Origin: Mesocentrotus franciscanus
Taxonomy: Eukaryota > Echinodermata > Echinoidea > Camarodonta > Strongylocentrotidae
Assembly (NCBI GenBank): GCA_037976565.1
Contig: CP137682.1
Location: 30,473,790-30,537,789, forward strand
Direction of reading: 5' to 3'
DNA: 64,000 nucleotides
Part shown: piece by piece, positions 60,908-64,000 of the stretch
Layout: each line of letters begins with the position of its first letter
Position numbering within the stretch: position 1 is the first letter of the stretch
Program-made: the position numbers and the translations under genes
Notes under the pieces: generated by a model
Told to the model about the DNA's origin: nothing
What the model saw: the letters and a program-made list of their open reading frames with translations, nothing else
Databases searched by the model: none

Positions 60908-62104
60908 TTTTTTTTTTTTTTGCCGTCGTTTTAAATTTGATTTTATGATCTTCTTCGACTATTATAACATATTATCATATACAATCACAAACAATGTAAT
61001 AAAATACCTAATTTTGCGTGTTATATCTATGGGAGAAGAATGTCAATCGTTTGAATACAACCCTATGGGAAATCTGGTATTAAACCTAATATAGGGTGTA
61101 TCTCCCAACTCTGCTACAATATCAAATCACCTTGCTAGTCTCCTTCCCAGACGTTTTTACTTTTCCAGTTATTCAGCCCAAGGTATATGCATGTTTACGT
61201 CTCTCCCGTGGACATAGAATTGTTTACTTGTCTATACTTCTCTCTTTCTCTATATTAAATTCTATTTATGCTGGATATATTGAATGCATCGTTCTCCATT
61301 GCATCTCTCTCTTTCTCCTCTCTCTTGCTCTGTTTCCCTTCTCCTCTCTTATTTTGCCCCTCTCCTTCTCTTGCTCTGTCTCTGCATATATATCTCTCTC
61401 TACTCTTTTACCCTCTCCCTCTCTCTCTGCCTCCCTCTACCTCGACCTCTTGCCTTGCCTCCCTCTTATTCTCTTGCTCTGTCTCCCTCTGCCTCTGCCC
61501 TTCTCTTTTTCTTCTCTCTCACCCTCTACCTCTCCCGCCTGCTCTGGTTCTCGTTCTCCTTCTATTATGTCTTGTAATGTTCCTTAATTTTCTACAGCTC
61601 TGCCCTTTGCCCTTTGGCCTTGGAACTCAAAATACGAATTTGCATATTATGACGTCAGCATATTTATGGAAAATTGATTGTATCTCTGTAAATATGGATC
61701 GATTTACTCCCAAATTTTGCTATGTTGTAGCTAAGACAATTTTCTAAAAGATCAGTTATTCAGATTACATAACAGACCACCTAATTCGTCCTCATGACGA
61801 ATTACATTTCTAGTTTATTTTTATTTCATCCGTACACTTTTTTTGTGTAGCGTTTACTTAAATCGACATGGTCAATTTCCTTGAATTTCTGTCAGTCATC
61901 AGGCCCTATAATATCAAGTTCAGTAACTTTCTCAAGGTCATGGAGTCATCGTGACGTCATCAGGCGCCATTTTGTAAACATCAGGTCATTATCTTATCTC
62001 GATAACGAGTCATCAAAAATCAACCATATTTGGTATACATCAATTTTAGGTCAAGGTCAACAAAAAAGTCGACAAAATCCGCGTACGCACCTCGACGCGC
62101 GCGC

Positions 62105-62604
62105 NNNNNNNNNNNNNNNNNNNNNNNNNNNNNNNNNNNNNNNNNNNNNNNNNNNNNNNNNNNNNNNNNNNNNNNNNNNNNNNNNNNNNNNNNNNNNNNN
62201 NNNNNNNNNNNNNNNNNNNNNNNNNNNNNNNNNNNNNNNNNNNNNNNNNNNNNNNNNNNNNNNNNNNNNNNNNNNNNNNNNNNNNNNNNNNNNNNNNNNN
62301 NNNNNNNNNNNNNNNNNNNNNNNNNNNNNNNNNNNNNNNNNNNNNNNNNNNNNNNNNNNNNNNNNNNNNNNNNNNNNNNNNNNNNNNNNNNNNNNNNNNN
62401 NNNNNNNNNNNNNNNNNNNNNNNNNNNNNNNNNNNNNNNNNNNNNNNNNNNNNNNNNNNNNNNNNNNNNNNNNNNNNNNNNNNNNNNNNNNNNNNNNNNN
62501 NNNNNNNNNNNNNNNNNNNNNNNNNNNNNNNNNNNNNNNNNNNNNNNNNNNNNNNNNNNNNNNNNNNNNNNNNNNNNNNNNNNNNNNNNNNNNNNNNNNN
62601 NNNN
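62105..62604. other. Assembly gap (500 N) beginning in a CpG-rich tract
   Basis: Exactly 500 N. The last bases before it are CTCGACGCGCGCGC, the start of the alternating CG tract. Confidence 0.99.
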
Positions 62605-63124
62605 GATATGATTTCATGTCTCATTTGACCCTCAATTAACTCATGACGTCATCATAATGGCCTCGAACTCAAAATTTCAATTTGCATATTATGACGTCAG
62701 CATATTTTGGAAAATTGATTGTATCTCTGTAAATATTGATCGATTTTCTTCCAAATTTTGATATGTTCTAGCTGAGACAATTCTCACAAATGCAGTCACC
62801 ACGATTTTTCATTTTGACAAAGGCATCATGGCGTATTTTTGCGATTAAAGGAGGCATGTCAATTTTAACATTTTGCGTGTATTCTCTATGGGACATGACT
62901 TTTTCTCAAAACTGGATTCTACATTCCCGTCTTTCGCGAGCAATATCTCCATTGTTTAGTTTTGTTTTTCGCTGAGCTTTGAGTATGTTGTAGCTGAGAC
63001 AATAAGCTATCACAAGTGTGCCCTATTTTTCGATCAGATGCCGGGATCATGCTCATATTTCACTTGCAAATGAGATTTGAGAATTCTATTTTCCGTTCAC
63101 GTGTAATGTCTATGTGGATTATTT

Positions 63125-63187
63125 TGGTATAGTGGTCTAGCACTTGCCTCCCATTCCGGCGACCCAAGTTCGATTCCTGGTGGGTCA
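63125..63187 (+). pseudogene. tRNA-Gly-like Pol III cassette, copy 17
   Basis: One base is deleted in the D loop (GTGGTCTAG for GTGGTCATAG); 16-T run. Confidence 0.68.
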
Positions 63188-64000
63188 TTTTTTTTTTTTT
63201 TTTGCCGTCGTTTTAGATTTGATTTTATGATCTTCTTCGACTATTATAACATATTATCATATACAATCACAAACAATGTAATAAAATGCCTAATTTTGCG
63301 TGTTATATCTATGAGAAGAATGTCAATCGTTTGAGTACAACCCTATGGGAATCTGGTATTAAACCTAATATAGGGTTTATCTCCCAACTCTGCTACAATA
63401 TCAAATCACCTTGCTAGTCTCCTTCCCAGACGTTTTTACTTTTTCAGTTATTCAGCCCAAGGTATATGCATGTTTACGTCTCTCCGTGGACATAGAATTG
63501 TTTACTTGTCTATACTTCTCTCTTTCTCTATATTAAATTCTATTTATGCTGGATATATTGAATGCATCGTTCTCCATTGCATCTCTCTCTTTCTCCTCTC
63601 TCTTGCTCTGTTTCCTTCTCCTCTCTTATTTTGCCCCTCTCCTTCTCTTGCTCTGTCTCTGCATATATATCTCTCTCTACTCTTTTACCCTCTCCCTCTC
63701 TCTCTGCCTCCCTCTACCTCGACCTCTTGCCTTGCCTCCCTCTTATTCTCTTGCTCTGTCTCCCTCTGCCTCTGCCCTTCTCTTTTCTTCTCTCTCACCC
63801 TCTACCTCTCCCGCCTCTGGTTCTCGTTCTCCTTTTATTATGTCTTGTAATGTTCCTTAATTTTCTATAGCTCTGCCCTTTGCCCTTTGGCCTTGGAACT
63901 CAAAATACGAATTTGCATATTATGACGTCAGCATATTTATGGAAAATTGATTGTATCTCTGTAAATATGGATCGATTTTCTTCCAAATTTTGATATGTTG

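Larger units (their letters stand above)
59078..61813 (+). mobile_element. Helitron-like unit 22 with eight left ends
   Basis: After the hairpin array comes a CTCATGATCATATC-type left segment, CpG tracts (59904-60045, with GCGAAAACGCGAATTTTCGC as a 20-bp palindrome), internal modules, a tRNA-like sequence (60844-60907) and a CT-rich tract (61290-61550). Right hairpin 61782-61804, CTAG 61810-61813. Confidence 0.77.
61814..64000 (+). mobile_element. Helitron-like unit 23 (gap inside, runs off the window)
   Basis: TAAACATCAGGTCATTATC-type left segment and a CpG tract cut by the gap. After the gap come internal modules, tRNA-like sequence 63125-63187, CT-rich tract 63575-63835 and the approach to a right end. 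The window stops at GATATGTTG, about 100 bp before the expected CTAG. Confidence 0.7.

Noticed and set aside
9942..62624. Minus-strand frames of 60-110 codons over the internal modules (for example 10266-10523)
   Set aside because: They recur only because the units are near-identical. Older copies carry stops and indels, and no domain is recognisable.
1739..62639. Long open frames spanning the N runs at 1756-2255, 37086-37585 and 62105-62604
   Set aside because: They are artefacts of unknown bases lacking stop codons.
8364..63200. An ~80-codon frame starting in the tRNA-like sequence and crossing the T run, present in most units
   Set aside because: T-run length varies (13, 14, 16, 17), which switches which frame is open, and most copies would need a TTG start. 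This is inconsistent with selection on a protein.
8805..63870. Recurring 90-125-codon Ser/Leu/Pro-rich open frames with apparent hydrophobic segments
   Set aside because: They are translations of the CT-rich tract, open in two or three frames at once, with indels between copies that do not respect codons.

Overview
The window looks like 64 kb of animal nuclear DNA made almost entirely of one transposable-element superfamily in tandem, nested copies. I see no intact host gene. Recognisable protein-coding sequence is confined to the left edge: a frameshifted Helitron replication-initiator (Rep) polyprotein on the minus strand, of the metazoan type with a DUF6570-like region ahead of a Helitron_like_N (HUH) domain. 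The AT-rich background, eukaryotic TEs, nuclear-receptor half-sites, tRNA-derived sequence and 500-N scaffold gaps fit a draft assembly of a metazoan, perhaps a marine invertebrate. I cannot name the species.

Region by region: 1-1755 broken Helitron gene; 1756-2255 gap; 2256-7153 element with an array of ~225-bp repeats split by a 2.0-kb TTAA-flanked insertion; 7154-16768 four further elements, the last carrying a 520-bp TTAA-flanked insertion; 16769-36993 eight more elements, two with long ~225-bp repeat arrays; 36994-47317 four elements, the first containing gap 37086-37585; 47318-51060 three head-to-tail 1.25-kb elements; 51061-53445 an old, diverged block with a 573-bp TTAA-flanked fold-back insertion, about 220 bp of unrecognised sequence and an ATC microsatellite; 53446-64000 five more elements, including an eight-copy array of left-end hairpins at 59078-59597 and gap 62105-62604.

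A full element reads left to right as: (a) one or more left hairpins, AGGTGGTCTGTCG pairing with CGACAGATCACCT, each followed by a TCAGAATTTTCTTTC spacer; (b) a segment with AGGTCA half-sites, TGACGTCA and GGCGCCATTTTG; (c) CpG-rich alternating purine-pyrimidine tracts; (d) degenerate ~225-bp modules; (e) a tRNA-Gly-like sequence with Pol III A and B boxes ending in 13-17 T; (f) a CT-rich tract; (g) a right end in which ACAGACCACCTAAT (the inverse of the left end) runs into the hairpin AATTCGTC/GACGAATT, then CTAG followed by host T. The 3' hairpin plus CTAG and the subterminal inverted repeats indicate a non-autonomous Helitron-like family, closest in architecture to Helentron/HINE/DINE-1 elements. 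The tandem organisation suggests rolling-circle multimers or repeated insertion at the same AT-rich ends. Whether the Rep gene at the left edge mobilised this family cannot be settled here, because a gap separates them.
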